Assembly: GCF_010731795.1 (NCBI RefSeq)
Contig: NZ_AP022591.1
Coordinates: 1,240,001-1,304,000 of the forward strand
Origin: Mycolicibacterium celeriflavum
GTDB taxonomy: Bacteria; Actinomycetota; Actinomycetes; Mycobacteriales; Mycobacteriaceae
DNA length: 64,000 nucleotides
Reading direction: 5' to 3'
Shown here: piece by piece, positions 20,803 through 30,759 of the stretch
Numbering within the stretch: position 1 is the first letter of the stretch
Layout: each line of letters starts with the position of its first letter
Program-made: the position numbers and the translations under genes
The notes under the pieces: model-generated
What the model was told of the DNA's origin: nothing
The model's input: the letters and a program-made list of their open reading frames with translations, nothing else
Databases searched by the model: none

Positions 20803-22577
20803 CCGTTCGTGTCGTCGGCCTTCGGTTTGGCGTCGATCCCGGATTCCTTGCGCTGCTGCGCGGTGATCGGCGCGGGCGCACCGGTCAACGGGTCGACACC
20901 ACCGCCGGACTTCGGGAACGCGATCACTTCGCGGATCGAATCCGCGCCCGCCAGCAGCGCAGTGGTGCGGTCCCAGCCGAACGCCAGCCCGCCGTGCGGC
21001 GGAGCGCCAAAGCTGAACGCCTCCAACAGGAACCCGAACTTCTCCTCGGCCTCGGCCTTGTCCAATCCCATCACCGCGAACACTCGCTCCTGAATGTCGC
21101 GGCGGTGGATACGAATCGAACCGCCGCCGATCTCGTTGCCGTTGCACACCACGTCGTAGGCGTCGGCCAGCACACTGCCCGGGTCGCTCTCGATGCGGTC
21201 CTCGAACTCCGGCTTCGGTGCGGTGAAGGCGTGGTGCACCGCGGTCCACGCGCCGGATCCGACCGCGACGTCTCCGTGCGCCGTCGCGTCATCGGCGGGC
21301 TCGAACAGCGGCGGGTCCACGATCCAGGTGAACGCCCAGGCGTTCGGGTCGATCATGTCCAACCGCTTCGCGATCTCGATGCGCACAGCGCCCAGCAGCG
21401 CCCGCGAACTCTTCGCCGGACCGGCGGAGAAGAACACACAGTCGCCCGGCGATGCGCCGACGTGGGCGGCCAGGCCGTCGCGTTCAGCGTCGGAGAGGTT
21501 CTTGGCGACCGGGCCGCCGAGCGTGCCGTCCTCGCCGATGAGCACGTAGGCCAGCCCTCTGTGCCCGCGCTGTTTGGCGAAGTCCTGCCAGGCGTCCAGC
21601 GTGCGTCGGGGTTGGGACGCGCCACCCGGCATGACGACGGCCCCGACGTACGGTGCCTGAAACACCCGGAACGGGGTGTCCTTGAAGTAGTCGGTGCACT
21701 CGACGAGTTCGAGCGCGAAGCGCAAATCGGGCTTGTCCGAACCGAATCGGCGCATCGCATCGGCGTACGTCATCCTCGGCAGCGGCAGGGGCACGTCGTA
21801 GCCGATCAATCGCCACAGCGCGGCGACGATCTCCTCGGAGACAGCGATCACGCCCTCGGCGTCGACGAAGCTCATCTCCAGATCCAGCTGGGTGAACTCC
21901 GGCTGACGGTCGGCGCGGAAGTCCTCGTCTCGGTAGCAGCGGGCGATCTGGTAGTAGCGCTCCATGCCCGCCACCATCAGCAGCTGCTTGAACAGCTGCG
22001 GGCTCTGCGGCAAGGCGTAGAACGATCCCGGCTGCAGCCGGGCGGGCACCAGGAAGTCGCGGGCGCCCTCCGGCGTCGAGCGCGTCATCGTCGGTGTCTC
22101 GATCTCGACGAAGTCATGGCGTGCAAGCACTTCACGCGCGGCGGCATTCACCTTGGACCGCAACCGAATCGCGTGGCCAGGGCCGTCGCGGCGCAGGTCG
22201 AGGTAGCGGTATTTGAGCCGCGCCTCCTCGCCGGCCTGCTCGTCGAGCTGAAACGGCAGCGGCGCGCTCTCCCCCAGCACGGTCAACGACGTCGCGTTGA
22301 CCTCGATCTCGCCAGTGGGAATCTCCGGGTTGGCGTTGCCCTCGGGGCGGATCTCCACGACACCGTCGACCGCGATGCAGAACTCGGCTCGCAACCGGTG
22401 CGCCGCCTCGAGCACACCGGCCTCGCGGAACACGACCTGCGAGACCCCCGACGCGTCGCGCAGGTCGATGAAGATGACGCCACCGTGGTCGCGGCGACGC
22501 GCCACCCAGCCGGCCAACGTCACCTTCTGACCGGCGTCGGTGGGCCGCAACGATCCGGCGGCATGACTGCGCAACAC
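20799..22577 (-). CDS. aspS: Aspartyl-tRNA synthetase
   Basis: 592 residues, bacterial-type enzyme with an N-terminal OB-fold anticodon domain ([23 protein letters not shown]), class II motif 2 in [25 protein letters not shown], the bacterial GAD insertion, and motif 3 [12 protein letters not shown]. Start set at the GTG at 22577, seven bases after AGGAG; the frame is open further upstream but that part is antisense to the next gene. In mycobacteria this enzyme is non-discriminating and works with GatCAB for Asn-tRNA (known for the family). Confidence 0.96.
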   Translation of the reverse strand: MLRSHAAGSLRPTDAGQKVTLAGWVARRRDHGGVIFIDLRDASGVSQVVFREAGVLEAAHRLRAEFCIAVDGVVEIRPEGNANPEIPTGEIEVNATSLTVLGESAPLPFQLDEQAGEEARLKYRYLDLRRDGPGHAIRLRSKVNAAAREVLARHDFVEIETPTMTRSTPEGARDFLVPARLQPGSFYALPQSPQLFKQLLMVAGMERYYQIARCYRDEDFRADRQPEFTQLDLEMSFVDAEGVIAVSEEIVAALWRLIGYDVPLPLPRMTYADAMRRFGSDKPDLRFALELVECTDYFKDTPFRVFQAPYVGAVVMPGGASQPRRTLDAWQDFAKQRGHRGLAYVLIGEDGTLGGPVAKNLSDAERDGLAAHVGASPGDCVFFSAGPAKSSRALLGAVRIEIAKRLDMIDPNAWAFTWIVDPPLFEPADDATAHGDVAVGSGAWTAVHHAFTAPKPEFEDRIESDPGSVLADAYDVVCNGNEIGGGSIRIHRRDIQERVFAVMGLDKAEAEEKFGFLLEAFSFGAPPHGGLAFGWDRTTALLAGADSIREVIAFPKSGGGVDPLTGAPAPITAQQRKESGIDAKPKADDTNG

Positions 22578-22656
22578 TGAAAACTCCTGAGGAAATCGCC
22601 TGACGAGACAACTGCCCAAGTGTAGAGGGACCGATTCCGCCGGTAGTTTGGCGCTC

Positions 22657-23544
22657 ATGCCCACCCGCATCGCGCTCGTCGGACCGGGTGCGATCGGTTC
22701 CACGGTCGCCGCCCTGCTGTACGCGGCGGGCCATCCGGTGACCCTGTGCGGGCGGACACCGCGCGATTCGATCGAGGTCAGGCCGGACGACGGGGAGCCG
22801 ATCGTGGTTCCCGGCCCGGTGTCGACCGATCCCGCCGACATCGACGAACCGGTCGACGTGGTGTTGCTGGCGGTGAAGGACACGCAGAACGAGCAGGCCG
22901 GCGGGTGGTTGGCGAGGCTGTGCGACGAACGCACGGTGGTGGCGGCGCTGCAGAACGGCGTCGAACAGATCGAACGCGTCGGCCGATACTGTCCCGACTC
23001 CACCGTCGTGCCTGCGGCCGTGTGGGTCTCGGCGGAGCCGGCGCCCAACGGCCACATCCGCCTGCGGACCCGAGCGCGCCTGGTACTTCCCGACACCGCC
23101 GCCGCCCGAACGTTGGCGGACCTGTTCGCGGACAGCGCCGTCACGGTCGACACGGATCCGAACTTCATCAGCGCGGCCTGGCACAAGCTGCTGGTCAACG
23201 CCGTCGTCGGGGTCATGGTGCTCAGCGGCCGGCGCGCGGGCATGTTCCGGCGCGACGATGTGGCCGCGCTGGCACGCCGCTATCTCGGCGAGTGCCTGGC
23301 CGTCGCGCGTGCCGAAGGAGCCGAGCTGGGCGACGAGGTGATCGACGAGATCGTCGACCTGCTTGCCGGGTCGCCGGAGGACATCACCACGTCGATCCTC
23401 ACCGACCGCGAGGCGAACCAGCGGTTGGAGTGGGATATCCGCAACGGGGTGATCGCGCGCAAGGGCGCCGAGCATGGGTTGGCCACCCCGATCAGCGACG
23501 TGCTGGTGCCGCTGCTGGCCGCGGCGAGCGACGGGCCCGGCTAG
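22657..23544 (+). CDS. Ketopantoate reductase (PanE/ApbA)-family oxidoreductase
   Basis: 295 residues. N-terminal NADP-binding [13 protein letters not shown] (residues 7-19), a middle [10 protein letters not shown] strand, and the C-terminal helical domain with the catalytic-type lysine in [12 protein letters not shown]. Homologue of M. tuberculosis Rv2573, annotated only as 2-dehydropantoate 2-reductase-like; the paralogue count makes pantoate synthesis unproven. An in-frame TTG three codons upstream is the alternative start. Divergent from aspS, 79 bases between starts. Confidence 0.86.
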   Translation: MPTRIALVGPGAIGSTVAALLYAAGHPVTLCGRTPRDSIEVRPDDGEPIVVPGPVSTDPADIDEPVDVVLLAVKDTQNEQAGGWLARLCDERTVVAALQNGVEQIERVGRYCPDSTVVPAAVWVSAEPAPNGHIRLRTRARLVLPDTAAARTLADLFADSAVTVDTDPNFISAAWHKLLVNAVVGVMVLSGRRAGMFRRDDVAALARRYLGECLAVARAEGAELGDEVIDEIVDLLAGSPEDITTSILTDREANQRLEWDIRNGVIARKGAEHGLATPISDVLVPLLAAASDGPG

Positions 23545-23623
23545 CCGGGCGACGATCAAGCGGCGAGGCACGAGCCGTGTTGAGGAGGCCGGCCATCAGA
23601 CTAGACGCCGTCCTCTACTGTGT

Positions 23624-24127
23624 ATGGCCATGCAGCCATGTGAACGCGTCGACCTGGATTTCACCGAGAGTGCGCCGTTCCGGTTCGTCAGCGCGGTCGA
23701 CCTCACGATCACGCCCGAGCAATTGTTCGAGGTGCTCGCCGATGCCGAGTCCTGGCCACACTGGGCGACGGTGATCACCAATGTCGAGTGGACCAGTCCC
23801 GAACCGCGCGGCATCGGCACGACGCGCACCGTGACGATGCGCGGTGGCATCGTCGGTGACGAAGAATTCCTGGCCTGGGAGCCCTTCAGCCACATGGCAT
23901 TTCGGTTCAACGAGGCTTCGACAGGCAGCATTGCGGCGTTCGCGGAGGACTATCGGGTGGTGAAGACGCCGGGCGGCTGTCACCTGACGTGGGTGATGGC
24001 GATGAAGCCGAAGGGCGTCGCCGCCAAGCTCGGGATGACGCTCGGGCGGCCCGTCATGGCCTGGATGTTCCAGAAGTTCCTCTACAACCTGCGCGACTAC
24101 TCGGCGAAACGGTTCGGCACGGTCTGA
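23624..24127 (+). CDS. SRPBCC (polyketide cyclase-type) protein, Rv2574 homologue
   Basis: 167 residues from the ATG at 23624 (a second ATG follows at 23630). The START-like pattern VDLTITPEQLFEVLADAESWPHWATVITNVEWTSPEP and the long C-terminal helix MAWMFQKFLYNLRDYSAKRF support a ligand-binding helix-grip fold. It follows the PanE-like gene by 79 bases and is probably the second gene of that unit. Ligand unknown. Confidence 0.83.
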   Translation: MAMQPCERVDLDFTESAPFRFVSAVDLTITPEQLFEVLADAESWPHWATVITNVEWTSPEPRGIGTTRTVTMRGGIVGDEEFLAWEPFSHMAFRFNEASTGSIAAFAEDYRVVKTPGGCHLTWVMAMKPKGVAAKLGMTLGRPVMAWMFQKFLYNLRDYSAKRFGTV

Positions 24128-24224
24128 TCCGCGCCGGCGCGTGTTGCTGATCCGCGCCGATCCGGCACGCGGAGTCGCGCTGTGGACACCAGGCTGTCGC
24201 ACCGGACCTCAGTAGTCACAGCTT

Positions 24225-24271
24225 TCGACGTTTGGAGACCCGCTCCTCGCACTCTTGCTGCGAAACGTCGA
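24225..24271. repeat. Long-loop intergenic dyad
   Basis: TCGACGTTT (24225-24233) and AAACGTCGA (24263-24271) form a perfect 9-bp inverted repeat around 29 bases. It lies in the 186-bp gap between convergent genes (24128-24313), which otherwise shows no gene, so a terminator or interspersed element is possible. Confidence 0.4.
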
Positions 24272-24313
24272 TCGGTGTGACGTCTGAGTTGGAAGCGACG
24301 GAGAGCGGCACGC

Positions 24314-25819
24314 CTAATACAGCCCGGCCCAGGCCAGGCGACGCTCGACGTCTGGGTCTTCGACAATGTCGTCGCGGGCCGACATGATGATGCGGGTGTA
24401 GCGGTGCTCGGTGTCATACACCGGCCAGTCGTGCCCGCTGGACCAGCGAATCTCGCCGGTTTCCCACTCCTTGGCGGCGAAGTCCAGCCAGGTCCGCTGC
24501 ATGCGGCGACCGACTGACGGCTGCAACCGCCGGCCGAGCGGGTGCATCTTGCGGCCGAGGTACGACGCGTAGCTGTGTTGAATGTGCACGATCTCGCTGC
24601 CGTGGGTCGCGCCGAGACCGAGCATCCGAAGGCTGAAGCCGACGTGGTCGAAGCGGTACACGTGAGTCGGAGCGTGGCCACTGTAGGCGTCGGCGAACGC
24701 CCACGCCGGTCCGCCGAACATCACGTCGGAGCCGAACGCGATCAACGCCCTTCGGCGCGGATAGTCGGGATAGGCGGCCAGCACCCGCTCCTTGGCGTCC
24801 GGTGCGACGCGCGCGAAGTAGGCGTCTATCGATGCGCGGGTGGTGGGCAGCATCGGCGGTTTGGTCCACGCGAACATCGACGCTTCGTGGCTGTTGGTAC
24901 CGATGATCAGCGGCACCCGCCGCACCCTGCCGTCGCGCGCCGCGTCGACCGGATGGCTCGGCAGCAGGTCGACGCCGTAGGTCAGCCCGTACGCCAACGT
25001 CGGCGTGGTGGCGGCACTTTCGAGTTGCAGGCTGCCCGCGGCGCGACGCAATCGGCGCTGCGGTAGCCGCTTGACCTCGGCGACGGGCACCCCCAGGCGG
25101 CGCAGGAACTCGTGGGCCTGCTCGGCCCGCACCTGCCGGTCGGCGATCAGCGGCAGCGCCGGGCTCTGTGCGATCGCCCGGGCGAACAAACCCTCGGCCG
25201 CGGGGCTGGCGAGCAGTGCGAGCACCGACGTGCCGCCGGCGGACTCGCCGAACACCGTCACGCGGGCCGGGTCACCGCCGAATGCCGCGATGTGGTCGCG
25301 GATCCAACCGAGCGCGGCGATCTGGTCACGCAACGCGAGGTTGTCGTCGAACCCGTCGCCGAGGTCACCGAGCTCGAAACCACCGAAGACGCCGATGCGG
25401 TAGGTGATGTTGACGACGACCACGTTGCCGTTCGCGGCCAGCCGTGAGCCGTTGTAGAGCTGAAACTGCCCGGCGCCGTAGACGAAGGCACCGCCGGGGA
25501 TCCACACCATCACCGGCAGCGACGCGCTGCTGTCCGGAGACCACACCGTCAACGTCAGGCAGGCTTCGTCGCGGACCTTGGGGTCGTCGCGGCCACCGCC
25601 GACGAACGATTTTTCCTGCGGGGGCAGCGGTCCGTGCTCGACCGCGTCCCGCAGACCCGTCCACGGCCGCTTCGGTTCGGGACCGAGGAACCGGCGATCA
25701 CCCACCGGTTGCTCGGCATAGGGAACCCCGCGCCAGACCCCGACGCCGCCCTCGGTGGTGCCGCGAAGATCGCCGAGGTCGGTGTGCACGACGACCGAAT
25801 GTCCGACAACGACTGCCAC
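24314..25819 (-). CDS. Type B carboxylesterase
   Basis: Alpha/beta hydrolase of 501 residues. N-terminal GDLRGTTEGGVGVWRGVPYAEQPVG is the classic type B opening; oxyanion-hole PGGAFVYG is at about 108-115; nucleophile S193 sits in GESAGG; the acid and the C-terminal H (in ATHGSEIVHIQ) complete the triad. No signal peptide or lipobox at the chosen GTG start (25819), so cytoplasmic unless the start is wrong. It is divergent from the zinc metallopeptidase gene with only 31 bases between starts, so promoters must overlap. Physiological ester unknown. Confidence 0.9.
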   Translation of the reverse strand: MAVVVGHSVVVHTDLGDLRGTTEGGVGVWRGVPYAEQPVGDRRFLGPEPKRPWTGLRDAVEHGPLPPQEKSFVGGGRDDPKVRDEACLTLTVWSPDSSASLPVMVWIPGGAFVYGAGQFQLYNGSRLAANGNVVVVNITYRIGVFGGFELGDLGDGFDDNLALRDQIAALGWIRDHIAAFGGDPARVTVFGESAGGTSVLALLASPAAEGLFARAIAQSPALPLIADRQVRAEQAHEFLRRLGVPVAEVKRLPQRRLRRAAGSLQLESAATTPTLAYGLTYGVDLLPSHPVDAARDGRVRRVPLIIGTNSHEASMFAWTKPPMLPTTRASIDAYFARVAPDAKERVLAAYPDYPRRRALIAFGSDVMFGGPAWAFADAYSGHAPTHVYRFDHVGFSLRMLGLGATHGSEIVHIQHSYASYLGRKMHPLGRRLQPSVGRRMQRTWLDFAAKEWETGEIRWSSGHDWPVYDTEHRYTRIIMSARDDIVEDPDVERRLAWAGLY

Positions 25820-25850
25820 GACCGAATCGTAGTGTGCAAAGCTGAACGTC

Positions 25851-26747
25851 ATGACCTTCAACGAAGGTATGCAGATCGACACGAGCACCACCTCGTCGAG
25901 CGGTGGTGGGGGCGGTCCGGGCCGCGGTATCGCGGTCGGTGGCGGAGTCGGCGGCCTGGTGATTCTCGTCGTGGCGTTGTTCCTCGGCGTCGACCCCAGC
26001 TCGGTGATGCCCCCGCAGGGCCAGTACGACAGCCAGGGCGTCGAGACGCCCGGCTTCGATCTGAGCCAATGCAAGACCGGCGAGGATGCCAACGAGATCG
26101 TGCAGTGCCGGGTGGTGGCGACGGGCAATTCGGTCGACGCGGTGTGGGAGCAGTTGCTGCCGGGCGAGTACGTGCGCCCGCACATGAAGTTGTTCAACGG
26201 ATCGGTACAGACCGGCTGCGGTCCCGCCGACACCAGCGTCGGGCCGTTCTACTGCCCGCCCGACCAGACTGCATACTTCGACGTCGAGTTCTTCGACGTG
26301 CTCAAGAACCAGTTCGGTTCCAGCGGTGGCCCGTTGGCCCAGGAGTACGTCGTCGCTCACGAGTACGGACATCACGTGCAGAACCTGGCGGGTGTGCTGG
26401 GCCGCTCGCAGGGTCCTGGTGCTGCAGGCGCGACGGGCGCGGGGGTGCGCACCGAGTTGCAGGCCGACTGCTATGCCGGTGTGTGGGCGCACTTCGCGTC
26501 CATCACCAAGCAGGAGGGCACCGACGTGACGTTCCTGGAACCGTTGACCGACAAGGACATCGCCGACGCGCTGTCTGCGGCGGCGTCGGTTGGCGACGAC
26601 CGCATCCAGAAGCAGGCCACCGGCCGGGTCAACCCCGAGGCGTGGACGCACGGTTCCGCGGCGCAGCGGCAGAAATGGTTCACCGAGGGCTACCGGACCG
26701 GCGACCCGAAGGCGTGCGACACCTTCGCGACCAACGATCTTGGGTAG
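25851..26747 (+). CDS. Membrane-anchored neutral zinc metallopeptidase (YpfJ family)
   Basis: 298 residues. A short Gly/Ser-rich N-terminus, one membrane helix (about 28-46), then an extracytoplasmic domain with the zinc motif HEYGH at 170-174 and the third-ligand glutamate in RTELQADCYAGVWAH. Four cysteines (C74, C86, C123, C135) are spaced for disulfides outside the membrane. Homologue of M. tuberculosis Rv2575. The family is widespread but its substrate is unknown. The next gene begins inside its last codons. Confidence 0.9.
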   Translation: MTFNEGMQIDTSTTSSSGGGGGPGRGIAVGGGVGGLVILVVALFLGVDPSSVMPPQGQYDSQGVETPGFDLSQCKTGEDANEIVQCRVVATGNSVDAVWEQLLPGEYVRPHMKLFNGSVQTGCGPADTSVGPFYCPPDQTAYFDVEFFDVLKNQFGSSGGPLAQEYVVAHEYGHHVQNLAGVLGRSQGPGAAGATGAGVRTELQADCYAGVWAHFASITKQEGTDVTFLEPLTDKDIADALSAAASVGDDRIQKQATGRVNPEAWTHGSAAQRQKWFTEGYRTGDPKACDTFATNDLG

Positions 26748-28386
26748 GGCCCCCACGGCCGTCGACGCCGTCGCCGAGCGCTACCTCGCGACGTTGGCCG
26801 AGCTCGACCCCTGTGCGGCAACGGAAATGGGGATCGCCGGCTACGACGACGAGATCACCGACTACTCCCCCGACGGTGTCGCCGCGCGGGCCGACGCAGC
26901 GCGCAACGCGCTGCGTGAACTCGACGGCGTCGCTGGAGCCGACGCGGTCGACGAGGTGACGGTGGCCGCGATGCGCGAACGCCTCGGCATCCTGATCGAA
27001 ATGAACGACGCCGGCCTCGACGTCGGTGAAATCAACGTGATCGCCTCACCGCTGCAGTCGATGCGGGACGTGTTCGATCTGATGCCGACGGAAACCGAGG
27101 ACGACTGGGCAGTGGTCGCGCGCCGGCTGTCACGGGTACCTGACCGCGCGGCCGGATACGCCGACGCGTTGCGTGCCGCGATCGCGAGCGAGCATCCGCC
27201 GGCGGTGCGTCAGGTGGTGCGGGGCATCGATCAGGCCGCGAGCATTCAGCATCTGTTGGTGGAGATGGTGGCCGACGCCGCGCCGGGTAATCCCGCGCTG
27301 CACGACGAACTGCAACACCATGCCGCCGCCGCCGCCAACGCCTACCGGGAACTCGGCAGGGTCCTCGGAGACGAGATCGCGCCGCACGCTCGTGTGGAGG
27401 ACGCGGTCGGCCGGGACCTTTACCGGTTGTGGTCCCGGTCCTTCCTCGGCTCCGAGGTCGACCTCGACGAGACCTACGAGTGGGGCCTGACCCAGCTGGA
27501 AAGCATTGTCGCAGAGCAGGAAAACCTCGCCCAGCAGCTCTATCCGGGCTCGTCGATCGCCGACGCACTGCGCCGCCTGGACGGCGAAGAGCGCTATCTC
27601 GTGCACGGCGTGGACGCGCTGCAGGCCTGGATGCAGGACCTGTCCGACCGTGCGGTCGAGTCGCTCGCCGACACGCACTTCGAGATCGCGGAGCCGCTGC
27701 GGCGGCTGGAATGTCGCATCGCGCCGACCCACACCGGTGGTATCTACTACACCGGTCCGTCGGAGGACCTCAGCAGACCGGGGCGAATGTGGTGGTCGGT
27801 CCCGCACGGGGTGGAGACGTTTCACACCTGGCAAGAGACGACGACCGTGTTCCACGAGGGGGTGCCCGGCCATCACCTGCAGATCGGCCGCGCCGTCGTG
27901 CTGGCCGACCAACTCAACCGTTGGCGCAGGCTGGGCTGCTGGGTGTCGGGGCACGGCGAGGGCTGGGCGCTGTACGCCGAACGGCTGATGGCCGAACTCG
28001 GCTGGCTCGACGATCCGGGCAATCGAATCGGAATGCTCGACGCACAACGGTTTCGGGCCGCTCGAGTGGTCATCGACATCGGCGTGCACTGCGGGATGAC
28101 GGCGCCCGACGGCGGCGTGTGGGACGCCGAGCGGGCATGGGAGTTCCTGGTGTCGCACAGCGCGATGAACGCGGAGCACCTGCAGTTCGAACTCGACCGC
28201 TACCTCGGCTGGCCGGGCCAGGCGCCGTCGTATGCGATCGGGCAGCGGATCTGGCAGCAGCTACGCGACGAGATGCTGGGGCAGGGCGTGTCGCTGAAGG
28301 ATTTCCACAGCCGCGCACTGGATCTCGGTGGGCTGCCGCTCGACGTGTTGCGGTCCGCGCTGTCGGCCGGTTTCGCCTCCAGCTGA
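26740..28386 (+). CDS. DUF885 family putative metallopeptidase
   Basis: 548 residues. A helical N-terminus beginning AVDAVAERYLATLAELDPCAATEMGIAGYDDEITDYSP and the diagnostic zinc-type motif HEGVPGHH at residues 372-379, followed by the SGHGEGWALYAERLMAELG block with a third-ligand-like Glu, match DUF885 proteins. Start is uncertain: the TTG at 26740 overlaps the upstream stop by eight bases and matches the usual N-terminus; the first ATG (26827) would remove a conserved helix. Coupled with the upstream metallopeptidase. No signal peptide seen. Confidence 0.84.
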   Translation: MGRAPTAVDAVAERYLATLAELDPCAATEMGIAGYDDEITDYSPDGVAARADAARNALRELDGVAGADAVDEVTVAAMRERLGILIEMNDAGLDVGEINVIASPLQSMRDVFDLMPTETEDDWAVVARRLSRVPDRAAGYADALRAAIASEHPPAVRQVVRGIDQAASIQHLLVEMVADAAPGNPALHDELQHHAAAAANAYRELGRVLGDEIAPHARVEDAVGRDLYRLWSRSFLGSEVDLDETYEWGLTQLESIVAEQENLAQQLYPGSSIADALRRLDGEERYLVHGVDALQAWMQDLSDRAVESLADTHFEIAEPLRRLECRIAPTHTGGIYYTGPSEDLSRPGRMWWSVPHGVETFHTWQETTTVFHEGVPGHHLQIGRAVVLADQLNRWRRLGCWVSGHGEGWALYAERLMAELGWLDDPGNRIGMLDAQRFRAARVVIDIGVHCGMTAPDGGVWDAERAWEFLVSHSAMNAEHLQFELDRYLGWPGQAPSYAIGQRIWQQLRDEMLGQGVSLKDFHSRALDLGGLPLDVLRSALSAGFASS

Positions 28387-28426
28387 GTCCCTTCTTTCGC
28401 CGGCCGAGAATCTCTACCGTTAGCGC

Positions 28427-29104
28427 ATGGAATCCGTGACCGTCACACCGAACCTCACCATGCTCGTCGTCGACGGGTGGCAGGTCTACGTATGGCGGGA
28501 CGGCGATTCGGTCACGCTGATCGACACCGGCGCACCGGGATCGGGCGCCGCCATCAGCGACGCAGTACCCGGTATCGACCGAATCGTGTTGACGCACGGG
28601 CACGTCGACCACACCGGCTCGGCGGCAGAGCTCCGCGAGTCGACCGGGGCCACGGTGATGGCGGGTGCCGGCGACGCCGCCGCGATCCGCGCCGGCGCCG
28701 CCGTTGCGCCACCGGTGTTCGAAGAGTGGGAGGTGCCGATCCACGAGCGCGTCGCGGCCGGACTGCCGGCTGCGGCGGACCCGGTGCCGGTGGACCGGGA
28801 GTTCCATGACGGCGATGTCCTCGATTTTGCTGGCGGCGCCGAGATCCTGTCCGTACCGGGGCACACCGAGGGCAGCATCGCGATCCACCTGCCGCGCCAC
28901 GGCGTGCTCCTCACCGGCGACACCATCGCCAACGTGGGAACGGTGATGTTGGGCACCTTCAACCAAGACCGGGCACGTACGGTGGCATCGTTTCGGCGAC
29001 TCGCCGCGCTCGACGTCGACACCGCGTGCTTCGGGCACGGCGAGCCGATCGTCTCGGATGCGGGCGCCCGCCTCCGCGAAGTGGCTGCCACACTGAGCGG
29101 GTGA
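28427..29104 (+). CDS. Metallo-beta-lactamase-fold hydrolase
   Basis: 225 residues with the dinuclear metal motif THGHVDH (H57, H59, D61, H62), the next His in SVPGHTEGS, the bridging Asp in LLTGDTIA and the last His in CFGHGEPI. The size and lack of extra domains place it with small glyoxalase-II-like hydrolases; substrate unknown. TACCGT ends six bases before the ATG and would give a leaderless transcript. First of three rightward genes (MBL, NmrA-like, SDR). Confidence 0.9.
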   Translation: MESVTVTPNLTMLVVDGWQVYVWRDGDSVTLIDTGAPGSGAAISDAVPGIDRIVLTHGHVDHTGSAAELRESTGATVMAGAGDAAAIRAGAAVAPPVFEEWEVPIHERVAAGLPAAADPVPVDREFHDGDVLDFAGGAEILSVPGHTEGSIAIHLPRHGVLLTGDTIANVGTVMLGTFNQDRARTVASFRRLAALDVDTACFGHGEPIVSDAGARLREVAATLSG

Positions 29105-29132
29105 CCTGTCCGTCACCGAAGGGAGTCCGGCC

Positions 29133-29879
29133 ATGCGCGTCGCCGTCGCAGGAGCGACCGGAAACATCGGCGCCCGCACCGCCGCCGCACTCGGACGAGA
29201 CGGCCACGACGTCGTGCGGATCAGCCGCTCACTCGGCGTCGATCTGATGACCGGTGCGGGTCTGGACGACGCGCTCACCGACGTGGAGGCGGTCATCGAC
29301 GCGATCAGCGCGCCACCCACAGATCGAGAGAAGACCACCGAGTACTTCGGGACCACCACGCGCAACCTGCTTGCCGCCGAGCACCGGGCGGGAGTGCGCC
29401 ACCACGTCCTGCTGTCGATCGTGGGGATCCACGGCATCGAGGGCAACGCCCACTACGCGGGTAAACGCGAACAGGAGCGCCTCGTAGCCGAGGGACCGGT
29501 GCCCTGGACGGTGGTGCCCGCCACCCAATTCCACGATTTCGCGGCCATGGTCGTCGGTTGGACCGAACACGACGGAGCAGCCACCATCGCGCCGCTTCTC
29601 GTGCAGCCGATTGCGCCCGACGACATCGCCGAGGTCCTCGCCGAGGTGGCCACCGGCCAACCCCAGGGCCGGTACGTCGACGTCGCAGGACCCGAGCCGC
29701 AAGACCTCGTCGACATGGCCCGACGCACGTTCGAGGCCCGCGGCCGCCGGATCAAGCTCATCCCGACCTGGGACGGCGTTTTCGGCCTGTCGATGGCCGG
29801 AAACGTGTTGTTACCGCGCGAGAATGCCCGCATCGCTGCGACGACATTCGACGACTGGCTCGCCGCGGGCGCCGAGTAG
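29133..29879 (+). CDS. NmrA-like NAD(P)-binding protein
   Basis: 248 residues. Opens with the atypical-SDR nucleotide motif VAVAGATGNIGARTAAAL and has no YxxxK catalytic pair in the usual place, as expected of NmrA/azoreductase-like SDR proteins. The segment HHVLLSIVGIHGIEGNAHYAGKREQERL resembles the helix where family members keep a Y-x-x-x-K-like YAGKR. A GAAGGGAG ribosome site precedes the ATG. It lies 28 bases after the MBL gene and 15 before the SDR gene, so the three are likely one operon. Confidence 0.82.
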   Translation: MRVAVAGATGNIGARTAAALGRDGHDVVRISRSLGVDLMTGAGLDDALTDVEAVIDAISAPPTDREKTTEYFGTTTRNLLAAEHRAGVRHHVLLSIVGIHGIEGNAHYAGKREQERLVAEGPVPWTVVPATQFHDFAAMVVGWTEHDGAATIAPLLVQPIAPDDIAEVLAEVATGQPQGRYVDVAGPEPQDLVDMARRTFEARGRRIKLIPTWDGVFGLSMAGNVLLPRENARIAATTFDDWLAAGAE

Positions 29880-29894
29880 ACAGGAGCATCCGGA

Positions 29895-30722
29895 GTGACG
29901 GATAACGAATTACCTCTCGCGGGCAAGGTGGCCTACGTGACGGGCGCCGCCCGCGGCCAGGGCCGTTCGCACTGCGTCCGGTTGGCCCGGGCAGGCGCCG
30001 ACATCGTCGCGATCGACGCGTGCGGTCCGGTCGCTGAGCACAACGGTTATCCGCCCGCGGCACCCGAGGACCTCGCCGAGACGGTGAGCCTCGTCGAGGG
30101 GGAAGGCCGCAAGATCGTCGCCGACCGCGTCGACGTCCGCGATGCGGCCGGACAGCAGCGGGTGGTGTCCGACGCGCTCGAGCAGTTCGGTCGCCTCGAC
30201 ATCGTGGTCGCCAACGCCGGCGTGATGAACTGGGGTCGGCTGTGGGAGATCTCGGCACAGCAGTGGCAGGAGGTCCTCGACATCAACCTGACCGGCGTCT
30301 GGAACACGATCAAGGCGGTGGTGCCACCGATGATCGAGGCCGGCAACGGCGGGTCGATCATCAACATCAGCTCGGCGGCGGGCATCAAGGCCGTCCCGGG
30401 CGCCGGCCACTACTGCGCCAGCAAGTTCGGCGTTGTGGCACTGACCAATTCGCTTGCCGTCGAACTGGGCGAGTTCGGCATCCGGGTCAATTCCGTTCAT
30501 CCGTACGGCACCGACACGCCGATGGGCAACGACACGTCGATGTGGCAGACCTTCGCCGACCATCCGACCTACATCCACAGCTTCTCCCCCGGCGCGCTGC
30601 CGACCGAGTCGCTGGCCGACCCGGGCCTGATCTCCGACATTGTGGTCTGGCTGGCCAGCGACGCGTCGTCACTGGTGACGGCCGCCCAGATCCCCGCGGA
30701 CAAGGGCTATCTCAAGATTTAA
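29895..30722 (+). CDS. Mycofactocin-type SDR oxidoreductase
   Basis: 275 residues from a GTG. The N-terminus GKVAYVTGAARGQGRSHCVRLARAGADIVAIDAC and an insert after it (PVAEHNGYPPAAPEDLAETV) are features of the mycofactocin-coupled SDR subfamily (carveol-dehydrogenase-like), in which NAD is held and recycled through mycofactocin. NAG at about 97, catalytic Ser in NISSAAG, and HYCASKFG giving the YxxxK pair. Such enzymes oxidise small alcohols. No mycofactocin synthesis gene is in the window. Confidence 0.87.
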   Translation: MTDNELPLAGKVAYVTGAARGQGRSHCVRLARAGADIVAIDACGPVAEHNGYPPAAPEDLAETVSLVEGEGRKIVADRVDVRDAAGQQRVVSDALEQFGRLDIVVANAGVMNWGRLWEISAQQWQEVLDINLTGVWNTIKAVVPPMIEAGNGGSIINISSAAGIKAVPGAGHYCASKFGVVALTNSLAVELGEFGIRVNSVHPYGTDTPMGNDTSMWQTFADHPTYIHSFSPGALPTESLADPGLISDIVVWLASDASSLVTAAQIPADKGYLKI

Positions 30723-30740
30723 GCGCCCCGCGGCTCGCCA

Positions 30741-30759
30741 CCGGCTCGGCTAGAGCCGG
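30741..30759. terminator. Hairpin between the SDR and thioesterase genes
   Basis: CCGGCTC (30741-30747) and GAGCCGG (30753-30759) form a perfect 7-bp stem with a 5-base loop. It spans the stop codon of the leftward thioesterase gene and lies 19 bases past the stop of the rightward SDR gene, so it could end both transcripts. Confidence 0.5.

Noticed and set aside
20445..22580. A 711-codon plus-strand open frame opposite aspS
   Set aside because: It is the GC-rich complement of the aspS reading frame; its composition is Arg/Gly/Val-biased and no motif is recognisable.
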